Source: an uncultured Kiloniellaceae bacterium
GTDB taxonomy: Bacteria > Pseudomonadota > Alphaproteobacteria > Kiloniellales > Kiloniellaceae
Length of the DNA: 64,000 nt
Reading direction: 5' to 3'
Assembly: GCA_947493695.1 (NCBI GenBank)
Contig: CANLSF010000004.1
Span: 558,001 to 622,000 of the forward strand
Shown: positions 17,515-27,036 of the stretch, piece after piece
Numbering within the stretch: the stretch's first letter is position 1
Layout of the letters: each line of letters opens with the position of its first letter
Notes under the pieces: model-generated
Databases searched by the model: none
What the model saw: only the letters and a program-made list of their open reading frames with translations
What the model was told of the DNA's origin: nothing
Position numbers and translations under genes: made by a program

Positions 17515-18993
17515 TCAAACCTTTTTCGCCTGCTCCTCGTAAGCGCGCGCGAATTCGCGACCAAAAAGGCCATGGAAGTCGTCTTCCGCTTCCTTCGCAA
17601 TTTCCGCGTAGAGTTTTGTAAAGAGTTCCCAATGACGAGCTTTTTTCGAGCCCGGCAGAACCTTCGCCAGCACAGAGTCTTCACTCAGACGGTCTTCCAG
17701 TTCCTTGGGATCAAAACGCATCAGCAAGGCCTTCAGAGCGACCTGCATGCCGGCCATAACGGCAATCTGGTGCGCCTTGATATCCGAGAAGCCCTGATCG
17801 ACCGCTTGTCGCGGCGTCAGGTATCCGCGGCTCGTAGAACCCAGCATCGCCTTCAGGGCGTCTTCGGTATTCACGGTGAACTTGAGAGGATTGTTCGCTT
17901 CGGCACGGATCATCGTCTGATCCAGGCGGAATTCATTCTTGATTGTTTGCCGTGCTTTCAGGACTTCTACAAGCCCCTGGACCAGATCCCGATAAGTCTC
18001 ACCGACACTGCGCATCAACTCCAGCTGTGCCGCTTCAGGCACCTCCAGATCGGTCATTCCGGCACCCTCGAGGAATGCCTGTAAAAGGGCGCCGTCTGCG
18101 CCAGAGATCGTAGCCGGGGCATTTACCGGAGCAGACGCCCTCGGCTCCGGCGATACAGGCGCCACCCTCGGAGGTGGTGGCGGCACCTCAGCTTCAGACG
18201 CAGCATCAGGTGCCTTCGGAGCATCAGAGGCCGGGTTCAGCAAATCATCGTGATCCCAGTCATCCGGAATCTGCGCGCCAACGACGCCGGGCGGCTGAAA
18301 GAACTCTTCTGACGACGGCACATGGTCCTGCTCCGGCGCGAGATCGTCCAGCGGATCCTTGCCGGACGCGCCGGAACCACCTGGAAGAAGATCGTCGAAA
18401 AGATCGTCGTCGTCCGGAATTACCGCTCCCGAAGACGCGCCTGCCGATGGCGAAGAAGCGTCGCGCGGCATCGCGTGCCCGGATTGCTCCAAGAGCGCAT
18501 CGAGAGGGTCCTCCCCCTCACCTTCAGTGGATAAAGGCTGCGGCTCTTTTACATCATCCTTGGCGCGCTGCGCCGAGTTAATATCGAAGGGATCCAGATT
18601 TTCTCCCATCCCTACACCCAGGACACGGGCGAAGGAATCAAGATCCTCCAACCCATCGGCGGCGTCCGAGCCGGCAGAGGTATCGATTTCGACCTGAATT
18701 TCGTAGTCGCCAATCTTTACGCGGTCGCCATCACTGATCTCCAGCGACGCTCCGCGTTCCATGCGATCCGGGGAACCGTTCACAAACACACCGTTGGTGC
18801 TGGTGTCGGTCAGACTGAACTTTCCATCCCTAAAGTGGATAGAACAGTGGTTTTTCGACATATGCGGATCCGGCAGAGCCCACTCATTACTCAGCCCACG
18901 TCCGATCCTGCCGCCCTGGGATCCAAAACTATGGCTTATGTCCTGCGGGTCCGGCGGTCTGACATCGCCGACAATTGTCATTCTCAGTATCAT
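17515..18993 (-). CDS. tagH: FHA-domain T6SS regulator Fha (TagH)
   Basis: A 492-residue cytosolic scaffold. The N-terminal FHA domain (about 1-95; GGRIGRG, LPDPHMSKNHCSI, TSTNGVFVNG) binds phosphothreonine; PpkA phosphorylates this protein in known systems and thereby starts assembly. A long acidic Asp/Pro/Gly-rich linker (100-285), with repeated DDLFDDLL- and DPLDDL-type motifs, leads to the conserved T6SS-specific C-terminal helical domain (AFLEGAGM...RGYLTPRQAVDQGFSDIKAHQIAVMAGMQ). The chosen start is the M of MILRMTIVG; upstream in-frame GTG/ATG codons up to 19047 would add residues not expected before an FHA domain. It sits upstream of tssJ-K-L-M, and with ppkA, pppA and tagF completes the phospho-switch. 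Confidence 0.93.
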   Translation of the reverse strand: MILRMTIVGDVRPPDPQDISHSFGSQGGRIGRGLSNEWALPDPHMSKNHCSIHFRDGKFSLTDTSTNGVFVNGSPDRMERGASLEISDGDRVKIGDYEIQVEIDTSAGSDAADGLEDLDSFARVLGVGMGENLDPFDINSAQRAKDDVKEPQPLSTEGEGEDPLDALLEQSGHAMPRDASSPSAGASSGAVIPDDDDLFDDLLPGGSGASGKDPLDDLAPEQDHVPSSEEFFQPPGVVGAQIPDDWDHDDLLNPASDAPKAPDAASEAEVPPPPPRVAPVSPEPRASAPVNAPATISGADGALLQAFLEGAGMTDLEVPEAAQLELMRSVGETYRDLVQGLVEVLKARQTIKNEFRLDQTMIRAEANNPLKFTVNTEDALKAMLGSTSRGYLTPRQAVDQGFSDIKAHQIAVMAGMQVALKALLMRFDPKELEDRLSEDSVLAKVLPGSKKARHWELFTKLYAEIAKEAEDDFHGLFGREFARAYEEQAKKV

Positions 18994-19119
18994 TGATTTC
19001 TCAGGTACGTTCCCCGGTTTCGCACCCATATTACACATGCTTGGCACCCACAGGCCATGCCTGGATGCAGAGGGGTTAAAAATCCCGTCAACGGCATCTG
19101 TCCAAGTCCGGTACCAAGA

Positions 19120-19698
19120 TTACTCCGCATCCCGACCGCTGCCTCCGCGCGCAACATCCAGCCCCTGGGTCAAAAATCTTTCGTACTTATCCGGCGCTTT
19201 CTCAGGCTCCCGTTGAACAGCCGCCAGAATCACTGCGCCCGAAACGGCGGCCCCCGTCAGCTCCTCACCCGGTGGCACGGACGGCGCGTCCTCCGGCGCC
19301 ATCGAACCGGCACTCCAGAAAGCGGCAACGGCTGCCCAGCTCGCGGAGGTGTCCATGGGTGTTTTCTCAGCGAGAGCCATCGCTTTACGGCGGTTCTCAT
19401 CAACCGGTTTATAGACCCAGGCCTCGGCTGCATCCAAAGCAGCAAGGTTGTCGGGCGAAACACTGTCATCCAGCACCGATCGTGCACAGAGACAGGCCCA
19501 CCACACCGCCTCGCGTTTCGGCAGTGCATAGGCCAGGAAGCGCGCAGCATCAGCGAAGCGTTGCTCGGCCATCAAGCGCTCCATGAACAAAGCCGGCGTA
19601 GACGCCTCGTCGAGCAGCGCAGCAGCATCCGGGTCCAGCTCATACAAACGGCACACTTCTGCCGCTGTCGTCGCCTGGACTTTTGAAAGTGCTGTCAT
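19120..19698 (-). CDS. Uncharacterised T6SS-linked protein
   Basis: A 192-residue soluble protein with no signal peptide or membrane segment. It is predicted to be mostly helical, with Ala/Leu-rich stretches and several tryptophans (KREAVWWACLCARSVLD, DTSASWAAVAAFWSAGSM). It resembles small helical proteins found beside vgrG and fha in other alphaproteobacterial T6SS loci (possibly DUF6931, from memory and uncertain). Its place directly after vgrG (83 bases) suggests a VgrG/PAAR-loading adaptor or chaperone, like DUF4123 or Eag proteins elsewhere, but nothing in the sequence proves that. It has no lytic or toxin motif. ATG 19698 has AAGGTGAG upstream at slightly long spacing. Confidence 0.7.
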   Translation of the reverse strand: MTALSKVQATTAAEVCRLYELDPDAAALLDEASTPALFMERLMAEQRFADAARFLAYALPKREAVWWACLCARSVLDDSVSPDNLAALDAAEAWVYKPVDENRRKAMALAEKTPMDTSASWAAVAAFWSAGSMAPEDAPSVPPGEELTGAAVSGAVILAAVQREPEKAPDKYERFLTQGLDVARGGSGRDAE

Positions 19699-19781
19699 TT
19701 TAACTGCTCACCTTCGACATTTTAACCCATAAACCTCAGTACCGTTTCGCCTGTTTGGACCTTCCACTACACAGACAACAC

Positions 19782-21725
19782 CTAATTGATCATTACTATT
19801 CCACCTTTTACGGTCAGCATCCCCGACCCCTCGACCGTCGTCAGAGGCGCTTTCAGGTCCGCCTTGATATCGCCCTGTACCGTGACCATCATTCCTTTGA
19901 TCTTGATACCAGACTGATCGATCTTGATTGTGTTGCTTCCGACCTTCAGCTCGATTGACTGCATGGCCTCGATGGAGATCTTTCCGGCATCAGCCTTTAC
20001 ATCGATGTTTCCGAGCTTGACCGACAGTTTCTCATTGCCTTTAGAGATGGTCGCCGTCCGGTTTCCTGTCGAAACAGTCGTCGTCCTGTGCCCCTTGACA
20101 ACGGTATGCTTGTCATCACCTTTGCTGATTTCAATCGTGCGGCTATTCGTAACGGTAATTTTTTGATCGTTGTCAACTTCAAGCGTGTCATCGTTCTCGA
20201 CCTTACGCATGAAGTCCTTCTGCGCATGGAAGTAGACTTCCTCGCTGCCCTTTTTGTCCTCGAACCGAAGCTCATTGAAGTCCGCCTCGCCGCCAGACTT
20301 CGTACTACGTGTCTTGATTCCACTCTGGGTCTTGTTGCTGGGCAGCTTGTAGGGAGGTGTGTTTTCGTCGTTGTAAACACAGCCGGTCACAAGCGGTCGA
20401 TCGTAATCGCCGTCCAGAAAACTGACGATGACTTCCATGCCGATGCGCGGTGTAAAGACGGTTCCCCAATTCTTGCCCGCCCACATCTGGCTCACGCGCA
20501 GATAGCAGGAACTCTTTTCATCATCTTTGCCATAACGGTCCCAATGAAACTGGACGTGAACGCGACCATGCTCATCGACGTCGATTTCTTCGCCCGCAGG
20601 TCCAACCACCACAGCACTCTGAGGTCCGTTCGGCCGGGGTACCGGCGTAACACGTTCCGGACGCAACACAACGTCTTTGGGTGCAAGCTCAAAGCTGTTC
20701 GAATAAATTGACGTCCCGCCACCAGCCAGGAAGCTGGTATCTTCAGCGCTGTGAAGCACACGAGCCAGCACGTATTCCTCGTCGATCTCCGACTCGATCA
20801 CATGCTTCGTGAGCTTGAAACAATAGCCCGGGGAAAAGCTCGCGCAATCACCGGTTCCCTCGACCCGTTTGTAGGAGGCCTCTTCGGTCTCCATCTTGAG
20901 TGTATTGGCGTCGGACCCTTCGGCCTTGGTGGTGAATTGCCCGGGATACTCAAAGACCTCGTACTTTTTGAACTCGGCATTGTCCAAGACCGTGTTGGCT
21001 TTGTTGTCGAGGCTCGTCTTTGACGTCGTAAAGTTGTAGTCGCTCTGCGCCCAGGCGCCGGTCTTGAATTCGTGACTGGGCAGCCAGTTATTTATGACAC
21101 CACCGGAACTGCCGCCGGCACGATGCTCGACCTCAGCCTGTACCGCGTCCAGATATGCCGTCGCGCTGTCGGCAATGACAAGCGTGTGCTTACCTTGCTC
21201 ATGTTTATGAAAGTAAAAAATCCCGAAGCGTTCCATCAGGCGCGACGCGAAATTAAAATCGCTCTCGTTGTACTGAACGCAGTATTCGAGTGTCGGCAAG
21301 GTTGCTTGCAGGTTTATTTCGAAATTCGCAATGCCAGCGTCGGAAAGAAGCTCTTCGATGATTTTGTCGGCAGTCATCTCCTGGAAGATCCGACAATCGC
21401 CCGTTCGTGTCAGAAGCCAGAACTCCGGGACGACTTCGGCGCGGTAACTGAAGAGCCCCTGGCCAGCCGCGCCGCCCATAGCGAAACGTTTTACGATCCC
21501 GTTGAACCAACGGCGCTCACCGTTTTCCGGCATCAGGACACTGAAAGAAACAGATTTCCCCAGCAGATCACCAGGGTCGATAGCGTCATCTTCAGAAAGC
21601 AGGGAAAGATCGAAGCGAAACAGGCGCGAGGCATACTCCTCGCCATCGAGAGAGGACAGCAACAGCACATCCTGTCCCAAAGGACTCTCGATTGTCAGTA
21701 GCCTGTCGTCTTGTGTCCAAGCCAA
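19782..21725 (-). CDS. vgrG: T6SS spike protein VgrG (TssI)
   Basis: A 647-residue VgrG, the trimeric tip of the Hcp tube. The gp27-like base lies at about 1-375 (N-terminus QDDRLLTIESPLGQDVLLL; VQYNESDFNFASRLMERFGIFY split across the domain), then the gp5 OB fold (GEEIDVDEHGRVHVQFHWD, SQMWAGKNWGTVFTPRIGMEVIV) and the beta-helix with repeats such as VDNDQKITVTNSRTIEISKG to the end. There is no added C-terminal effector domain, so effectors must dock through PAAR or adaptors. The only start in frame is TTG at 21725 (ATT nearby is less likely) and no strong ribosome site is seen, so initiation may be weak. It follows hcp after 335 bases that contain a stable hairpin. Confidence 0.96.
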   Translation of the reverse strand: MAWTQDDRLLTIESPLGQDVLLLSSLDGEEYASRLFRFDLSLLSEDDAIDPGDLLGKSVSFSVLMPENGERRWFNGIVKRFAMGGAAGQGLFSYRAEVVPEFWLLTRTGDCRIFQEMTADKIIEELLSDAGIANFEINLQATLPTLEYCVQYNESDFNFASRLMERFGIFYFHKHEQGKHTLVIADSATAYLDAVQAEVEHRAGGSSGGVINNWLPSHEFKTGAWAQSDYNFTTSKTSLDNKANTVLDNAEFKKYEVFEYPGQFTTKAEGSDANTLKMETEEASYKRVEGTGDCASFSPGYCFKLTKHVIESEIDEEYVLARVLHSAEDTSFLAGGGTSIYSNSFELAPKDVVLRPERVTPVPRPNGPQSAVVVGPAGEEIDVDEHGRVHVQFHWDRYGKDDEKSSCYLRVSQMWAGKNWGTVFTPRIGMEVIVSFLDGDYDRPLVTGCVYNDENTPPYKLPSNKTQSGIKTRSTKSGGEADFNELRFEDKKGSEEVYFHAQKDFMRKVENDDTLEVDNDQKITVTNSRTIEISKGDDKHTVVKGHRTTTVSTGNRTATISKGNEKLSVKLGNIDVKADAGKISIEAMQSIELKVGSNTIKIDQSGIKIKGMMVTVQGDIKADLKAPLTTVEGSGMLTVKGGIVMIN

Positions 21726-22060
21726 GTTCGCTGCAATGCCCCAACGAGCGCGTCACTCCTGATCACAAACAATCAAAGGCGTGAAGAGCTCTCTAGTAAA
21801 AGTCTTTAAAAGACTGATCCACGCGTCTTACTCAAACAACGAGAAACGATCAGGCTCTTACTTTCGGCGCTTTTATCCTATTACGGACTTTAAAACGCGA
21901 ACCAATTCACTTTCGAACGGTGAATCACCATCCACGATTGGCTATGTTGCCCTATCGGAACAATGCTCGCCGCCCGAACAAGAACCGGTGAAACGCACCT
22001 AAGGCCCGCGGGACAAAGATCCCTTCGTCCAACGGGCCGCGCGGTGCATGCTAACGGCTG
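21726..22060. other. hcp-vgrG intergenic region
   Basis: About 335 bases with no convincing gene. It contains the hairpin at 22003-22038 just after hcp, and then AT-richer sequence that could hold a weak promoter for vgrG; no clear -35/-10 pair was identified. Confidence 0.6.
22003..22038 (-). terminator. Stable hairpin after hcp (terminator or mRNA stabiliser)
   Basis: On the minus strand, GGCCCG and GGACGAAG pair with CTTTGTCC and CGGGCC around a GGAT loop: 14 stem pairs with one G-U wobble and a symmetric two-base bulge. It lies 22 bases after the hcp stop. No T-run follows, so it may raise hcp message stability or partly terminate transcription, in line with the need for much more Hcp than VgrG. 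Confidence 0.6.
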
Positions 22061-22537
22061 TTAAGCCTTCTTCGTCGTCATCATATCGTAAGAGACGGGG
22101 ATCGGCGTACCAGCAGTGTGATCGGCATCAAACGGCGTGTACTTCATCTCAAGCTTGGTGAAGTTGACGCTGACTGACTCCGTCGGACGATCGCCACCAC
22201 TGCTGGTGCTGTATCCGGAGACCAGGCAGTTGGTCAGCTCATAAGTGAGATAGAGGTCGCCGGGATCACCGGTGCTGACCATATGAATCTGAACTTTCTT
22301 GCCCTTGGCACCAGTCGTTGCCTCGGTAAAGAGGTACGGCGAGGAGCCATCAAGTATTTTGGAGAAGGTGACTTCACTGATCGACGGCTCGGAAGCTTCA
22401 CGCCCGGTCGCCTGTCCTGTGTTCGTCATGATCGCACGTCCGGTGCCCCACTGCAGTGATTCCACCTGGATCCATTTCTTGTGTTTTTCGTGCGTTGCCT
22501 CGCCGTCAATACCATCATACTTAACGTAAATTGCCAT
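22061..22537 (-). CDS. hcp: T6SS tube protein Hcp (TssD)
   Basis: A 158-residue Hcp that stacks as hexameric rings to make the inner tube and is secreted on firing. It begins MAIYVKYDGIDGEATHEKHKKW and contains the family core VESLQWGTGRAI, VTFSKILDGSSP and VSVNFTKLEMKY. The length is normal with no extension, so it is not an effector-fused Hcp. The start ATG has a strong CTGGAGGT site. The gene is flanked by 100 bases upstream (to clpV) and a hairpin downstream, consistent with separate high-level expression. Confidence 0.97.
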   Translation of the reverse strand: MAIYVKYDGIDGEATHEKHKKWIQVESLQWGTGRAIMTNTGQATGREASEPSISEVTFSKILDGSSPYLFTEATTGAKGKKVQIHMVSTGDPGDLYLTYELTNCLVSGYSTSSGGDRPTESVSVNFTKLEMKYTPFDADHTAGTPIPVSYDMMTTKKA

Positions 22538-22637
22538 GGTCTACTTACCTCCAGATGAACGTTATATCTAACTTAAATTTACGGGCTTTCTTCTGCCGAA
22601 CCCGCGTTAATGCGACCGTGAGAAATCCTGGGAATAT

Positions 22638-25340
22638 TTACCCGATACGATACTCAAAGCCACCACTTCCGTCTACCGAAACGCTCACGTCCGTGATCTC
22701 TTCCCCTTCGGCCATCCGCTCCAGGAACAATGCCGACATCTCCGGCAGCATTGTGCGAGATAGGATGTGTTCAATGTTCCGCGCACCGCTCTCATTTTCC
22801 TTGCAACGCTCCGCAATTGAATCGATCAGATCGTCATCGTAATTGAAGGTTGCCTTGTAGTTTTCGCGGACACGGGCGGCCACCCGGTCCAGCTGCAACT
22901 TAACGATCCCCTTGATCACATCGTCACTCAGCGGGAAGTAGGGAACCAGCGTCACACGCCCCAGGAAAGCCGGCTTGAACACCTTCAGCAATTCAGGCCG
23001 CAGAGCTTCTGCGAGGCCCGCCTCATCAGGCATGGTCTCAGGATCGTCGCAGAGTCCCGCAATGGTATCCGTACCCGCATTCGAGGTCATGATGATGACG
23101 GTATTCTTAAAATCGATGTCCCGGCCTTCACCGTCCCGCAACATGCCCTTGTCGAAGAGCTGATAAAAAACATCCTGCACGCCTGCGTGTGCCTTCTCCA
23201 TCTCATCGAAGAGAATCACACTGTAAGGCCGACGCCTCACCGCCTCGGTCAGCACGCCGCCTTCGCCGTATCCGACATAGCCAGGCGGCGAACCCATCAG
23301 GGTCGAGACCTTATGCTCTTCCTTGAACTCAGACATGTTGATCGTCGTGACGTTCTGTTCGCCGCCATACAGCAGCTCGGCCAACGAAAGCGCCGTCTCG
23401 GTTTTACCAACGCCACTCGTGCCGCAGAAAAGGAACACGCCGATCGGCTTGCGCGGATCGGTCAGTTTGGCGCGCGAAGTCCGCATGGCCTGCGCGATTG
23501 CATCCAGCGCATGCGACTGCCCGATAATGCGCTTCTCGAGATCCTGCTTGATATTGAGCACCTGACGGATCTCGTTGGAAACCATCCGTCCGACGGGAAT
23601 ACCGGTCCAGGTCGCTACAACGGCAGCAACCGCCTGGCCATCCACACACACCTGCAGCAATGGCGCTTCACCCTGCAATTCATCCAGCTGAGAATTGAGT
23701 TCCGCAAGCTCCGACAGCCAGGCCTTCATGTCTTCTTCGGAGGCCGGTTCCTGCGCGGGGGTGTCTGCACTTGCGTCCGCGTCGGACTCCGCAACACCGT
23801 TCCCTTCATGCCCGGCTTCCAGCTTGTCGCGGAGGTCACGGATCTGATCGATCAGCTCGCGTTCCTTCGCCCAGCGTTCTTCGAGTGCGGTTAACTCCTC
23901 GCTGACTTTTTCCTTCTGCTCTGCGATCTCCGTCAGCTTCGTCGCGTGCGCGCCACCGGTCGCGGCTTCGCGCTCCAGGATACCGGATTCCACATCCAGT
24001 TGCTCAAGTCTGCGCCGCCGATCCTCGATCTCCGACGGCACGGCCGCCTGGCTCATATTCACACGCGCGCAGGCAGTGTCCAGCAGGCTGACGGACTTGT
24101 CCGGCAACTGCCGTCCTGGAATGTAGCGGTGCGACAGGCGCACGGAATCAATCACGGCTTCATCGAGAATACGCACACCGTGATGCTTTTCCAGAGTGCC
24201 CACCAGCCCGCGCATCATCTCGATCGCAACCGCTTCCGTTGGCTCTTCGACCTTCACGACCTGAAAGCGTCGGGCGAGCGCCGCGTCACGCTCAAAGTAC
24301 TTTTTATATTCGGCCCAGGTCGTCGCCGCTATTGTCCGTAGCTCACCGCGCGCGAGGGCCGGTTTGAGCAGATTGGCGGCATCGCCCTGCCCGGCCTGAC
24401 CGCCGGCACCGATCAGCGTATGAGCCTCGTCGATAAACATGATGATCGGTTTCGGCGACGCCTTCACCTCTTCAATCACCGACTTCAGGCGGTTTTCAAA
24501 CTCACCCTTTACACCGGCGCCTGCCTGCAGAAGCCCAAGGTCAAGAGTGTGCAGGGCGACGTTCTGCAGCGCGGGTGGCACGTCACCAGACGCGAGACGC
24601 AGCGCAAAACCTTCGACCACCGCGGTCTTTCCGACCCCGGCTTCACCAGTCAGAATTGGATTGTTCTGACGCCTGCGCGTCAGGATGTCGACGATCTGCC
24701 GGACTTCAGGATCCCGGCCCAGCACCGGATCGATTGCGCCATCTTTTGCGCGTTGGGTCAGATTGATTGTGAACTGCGCCAGGGCCGTACCCCCTGCTGC
24801 CCCAGAGGGAACCGCAGGCGCATCACCGCCCTCGCTGGCTACATCGACCGCTTCGCCAATCGCCTCATCGCTATCAGCAACGATCTTCATCAGGTCACGC
24901 TGCAGGGCGTCCAGAGGAATACGAGCAAACTGCGCCGAGCTCTCACGGGCTATCGGTGCAAGTCCGTCATCAAGCAACAAAGCGCACAAGAGATGACAGG
25001 AGCGAACCTTCGGCGCACCATATTGCAGCGACGCCAACACCCAGGCTTCGCGCGCCAACTTAACCACCTGCGGCGAGAGTGCCGGAGCCCGGCTGTTGCC
25101 GGTTTTCATGGAGTCGAGGACCTTCGTCAGATCGGCAATCAATCTGGATTCGTCGACCTCGTAATGGCGGAACAACAACTGCAGATCCGAGTTGTTGCTC
25201 TCAAGCAACTTCAGAAGCCAATGCTCAATTTCAATGTTGTAATGACTGCGTGAAAGCGTCAGGCCGGCAGCACTTTCCAAAGAGGTTCTGCAGGCACTGT
25301 TTAACTTCCCGACAAGCGCCTTTAAATCTACTGCAGCCAT
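22638..25340 (-). CDS. clpV: T6SS sheath-recycling ATPase ClpV (TssH)
   Basis: A 900-residue AAA+ ATPase that unfolds the contracted TssBC sheath through the TssC N-terminus. It has an N-terminal Clp-N helical domain (about 1-155), a first ATPase with Walker A GEAGVGKTAVVEG and Walker B IIMFIDEAHTLIG, a middle coiled-coil region (about 400-560, interrupted by an acidic insertion), and a second ATPase with GTSGVGKTETALSL and SVILFDEMEKAH. All nucleotide-binding residues look intact. The ATG at 25340 has GGGGGA just upstream; an ATG at 25370 in frame has no such site. It lies between the methyltransferase gene and hcp. Confidence 0.96.
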   Translation of the reverse strand: MAAVDLKALVGKLNSACRTSLESAAGLTLSRSHYNIEIEHWLLKLLESNNSDLQLLFRHYEVDESRLIADLTKVLDSMKTGNSRAPALSPQVVKLAREAWVLASLQYGAPKVRSCHLLCALLLDDGLAPIARESSAQFARIPLDALQRDLMKIVADSDEAIGEAVDVASEGGDAPAVPSGAAGGTALAQFTINLTQRAKDGAIDPVLGRDPEVRQIVDILTRRRQNNPILTGEAGVGKTAVVEGFALRLASGDVPPALQNVALHTLDLGLLQAGAGVKGEFENRLKSVIEEVKASPKPIIMFIDEAHTLIGAGGQAGQGDAANLLKPALARGELRTIAATTWAEYKKYFERDAALARRFQVVKVEEPTEAVAIEMMRGLVGTLEKHHGVRILDEAVIDSVRLSHRYIPGRQLPDKSVSLLDTACARVNMSQAAVPSEIEDRRRRLEQLDVESGILEREAATGGAHATKLTEIAEQKEKVSEELTALEERWAKERELIDQIRDLRDKLEAGHEGNGVAESDADASADTPAQEPASEEDMKAWLSELAELNSQLDELQGEAPLLQVCVDGQAVAAVVATWTGIPVGRMVSNEIRQVLNIKQDLEKRIIGQSHALDAIAQAMRTSRAKLTDPRKPIGVFLFCGTSGVGKTETALSLAELLYGGEQNVTTINMSEFKEEHKVSTLMGSPPGYVGYGEGGVLTEAVRRRPYSVILFDEMEKAHAGVQDVFYQLFDKGMLRDGEGRDIDFKNTVIIMTSNAGTDTIAGLCDDPETMPDEAGLAEALRPELLKVFKPAFLGRVTLVPYFPLSDDVIKGIVKLQLDRVAARVRENYKATFNYDDDLIDSIAERCKENESGARNIEHILSRTMLPEMSALFLERMAEGEEITDVSVSVDGSGGFEYRIG

Positions 25341-25472
25341 CAGTCCCCCTTCTCGCGGCGCACACATCATTCGTATGCACTCGATTCATCTTTTACGCCA
25401 TTTTTTTGAAAACCGTAAGCGTTATTTGCATAGTAACAAACTGAACGCCGTTCGACAGCTCTTTGTTTTCCC

Positions 25473-27023
25473 TCAGAACATACCGAGAGCCTCCCAAAGT
25501 GACTTCTTATTCTTCAAAAGTTCGTGCAGTCGTTCCGATACATAACGCAGGTTGTTTTCCGAGCCTTCGATCGGCTTTCCATCCTTCATTAAACGCTCGC
25601 CCCGGTCGTCGTAAGTCTTCCATACAAACGACGCAAACGCCCCGGGATCACGATCCATTCCTTCGCAAATTCCGAGGAAAACAATTGTTTCAAGACTGGT
25701 TACCGGAATCGCACTGCCAAGGAGCGGTGCCGCCAATGCACTTGAGAGCAACGAATTCTCCGTGCGGGTCTGTCTGGTCATCAGGTGATTAAAAGTCCGA
25801 ACGGAAACTTCCATCTGCCCAGCTGCTCTAGCTGCAACCGGATGCGCCTGATTGGAGCCGATCAGGATTCCCGCGATCTCCTGCATCGTCGAATCGGGAT
25901 GTTTCCTCATCGCAGGTAAGGTCATCAGATCAGACATGGACTTAGGTCCGTCAGCCAGGGCATCGAAGACCTGGTTATAGACTTCAGCATCAACTTCGAT
26001 ATGGCCGCGTGGCGATATTACTTTTGTCGACGCATCGGCACGCGGAACCACCGAGGCAATCTCAAGTTCCGCAAAGAGCTGGTTCTGGCGATCGCGGCTG
26101 ATCCTTCGGGCACCACGGACAAAAACATCCTGCCGCAATGCACGGGAGAGATAATAATCCTTGAAGGTCTCGCGAATCTCGGGGATCTGCACCTTATCGA
26201 GAAGCTTCTTTTGCTCTGGTGTTAAGGTCAGATCGGGAAAGTTCTCGAGCAATATGCAGGACGCAACATAGGAGAGCTTTGCAGGGGCAAAGTCTCTTGC
26301 AACATCGGCGTGGTACAGGGGCGTCCAGTGGGCATTCAGATACTCATGCGCAAGATACTGACCACCTTCGCTTTCCCAGGTCTTGATAAGCAGATCGAGG
26401 CGCTTGTTATCCGCAAAGGTATGCGCCCCGCTGTCGCGCAGCTCGGTGGCGAACTTCAACGCGTGTTCGACCTGCATATCGCTGCGCCCGGGCATCAGGC
26501 GTGCAAATTCCGAAAACATACGTTGGAGCGGGAGGCCCGACGCGGTATCGGGCATGGAATTATAACTGACGTAAACCACGCCACCCGGCTTCAGGTAACG
26601 CGACAGGAAATTCACAATCGCCTGTTTGTTCTCGTCATTAATCCAGCTGTAGACCCCGTGCATCGTGACGAAATCAAACTGCGGCAAAGCCTCGATGCGG
26701 CCCTCGGCAAAATCTTCGAAACTCGCCTCATGAAATGTGAGGTTGGTAAGATCGGATTCCCTGACTTGACGATCCGCGCGGGCAATCTGGGCAGGGTTGA
26801 AGTCCATTGCATGGAATTCTCCTTGCGGATTTGTCGCCGCCAGCATGAGTGACGTCAGTCCCTGCCCGCAACCGAGTTCGCAGTAGGTAAAGCCTTGTTC
26901 CAGCGACACCGGTTCATAGCCGTTCAGCAGACATGCGAAGTTGAGATAGACCGGTGCCTGCTGTTTATAAAATCCGGGCACATACTCAATGTCGGAGATA
27001 TAGCCCGCGTCCCATGAACTCAT
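25473..27023 (-). CDS. SAM-dependent methyltransferase with regulatory domain, T6SS-linked
   Basis: A 516-residue class I methyltransferase. Motif I is FTYCELGCGQGLTSLM (45-60) and the acidic ribose-binding residue is Asp74 in HAMDFNPAQI; FVTMHGVYSWI is the post-III region. The part after residue 200 matches the methyltransferase regulatory-domain type (PF10119-like), the architecture also found in Rickettsia protein-lysine methyltransferases that act on outer-membrane proteins. There is no signal peptide, so it acts in the cytosol. It is 13 bases upstream of... in transcription, directly after tssG and before clpV, with an AGGA site, so it is translated as a full member of the T6SS operon. 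Modification of a T6SS part or of cargo before export is an inference; the family assignment is fairly sure. Confidence 0.82.
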   Translation of the reverse strand: MSSWDAGYISDIEYVPGFYKQQAPVYLNFACLLNGYEPVSLEQGFTYCELGCGQGLTSLMLAATNPQGEFHAMDFNPAQIARADRQVRESDLTNLTFHEASFEDFAEGRIEALPQFDFVTMHGVYSWINDENKQAIVNFLSRYLKPGGVVYVSYNSMPDTASGLPLQRMFSEFARLMPGRSDMQVEHALKFATELRDSGAHTFADNKRLDLLIKTWESEGGQYLAHEYLNAHWTPLYHADVARDFAPAKLSYVASCILLENFPDLTLTPEQKKLLDKVQIPEIRETFKDYYLSRALRQDVFVRGARRISRDRQNQLFAELEIASVVPRADASTKVISPRGHIEVDAEVYNQVFDALADGPKSMSDLMTLPAMRKHPDSTMQEIAGILIGSNQAHPVAARAAGQMEVSVRTFNHLMTRQTRTENSLLSSALAAPLLGSAIPVTSLETIVFLGICEGMDRDPGAFASFVWKTYDDRGERLMKDGKPIEGSENNLRYVSERLHELLKNKKSLWEALGMF

Positions 27024-27036
27024 TTATTTTTCCTGC

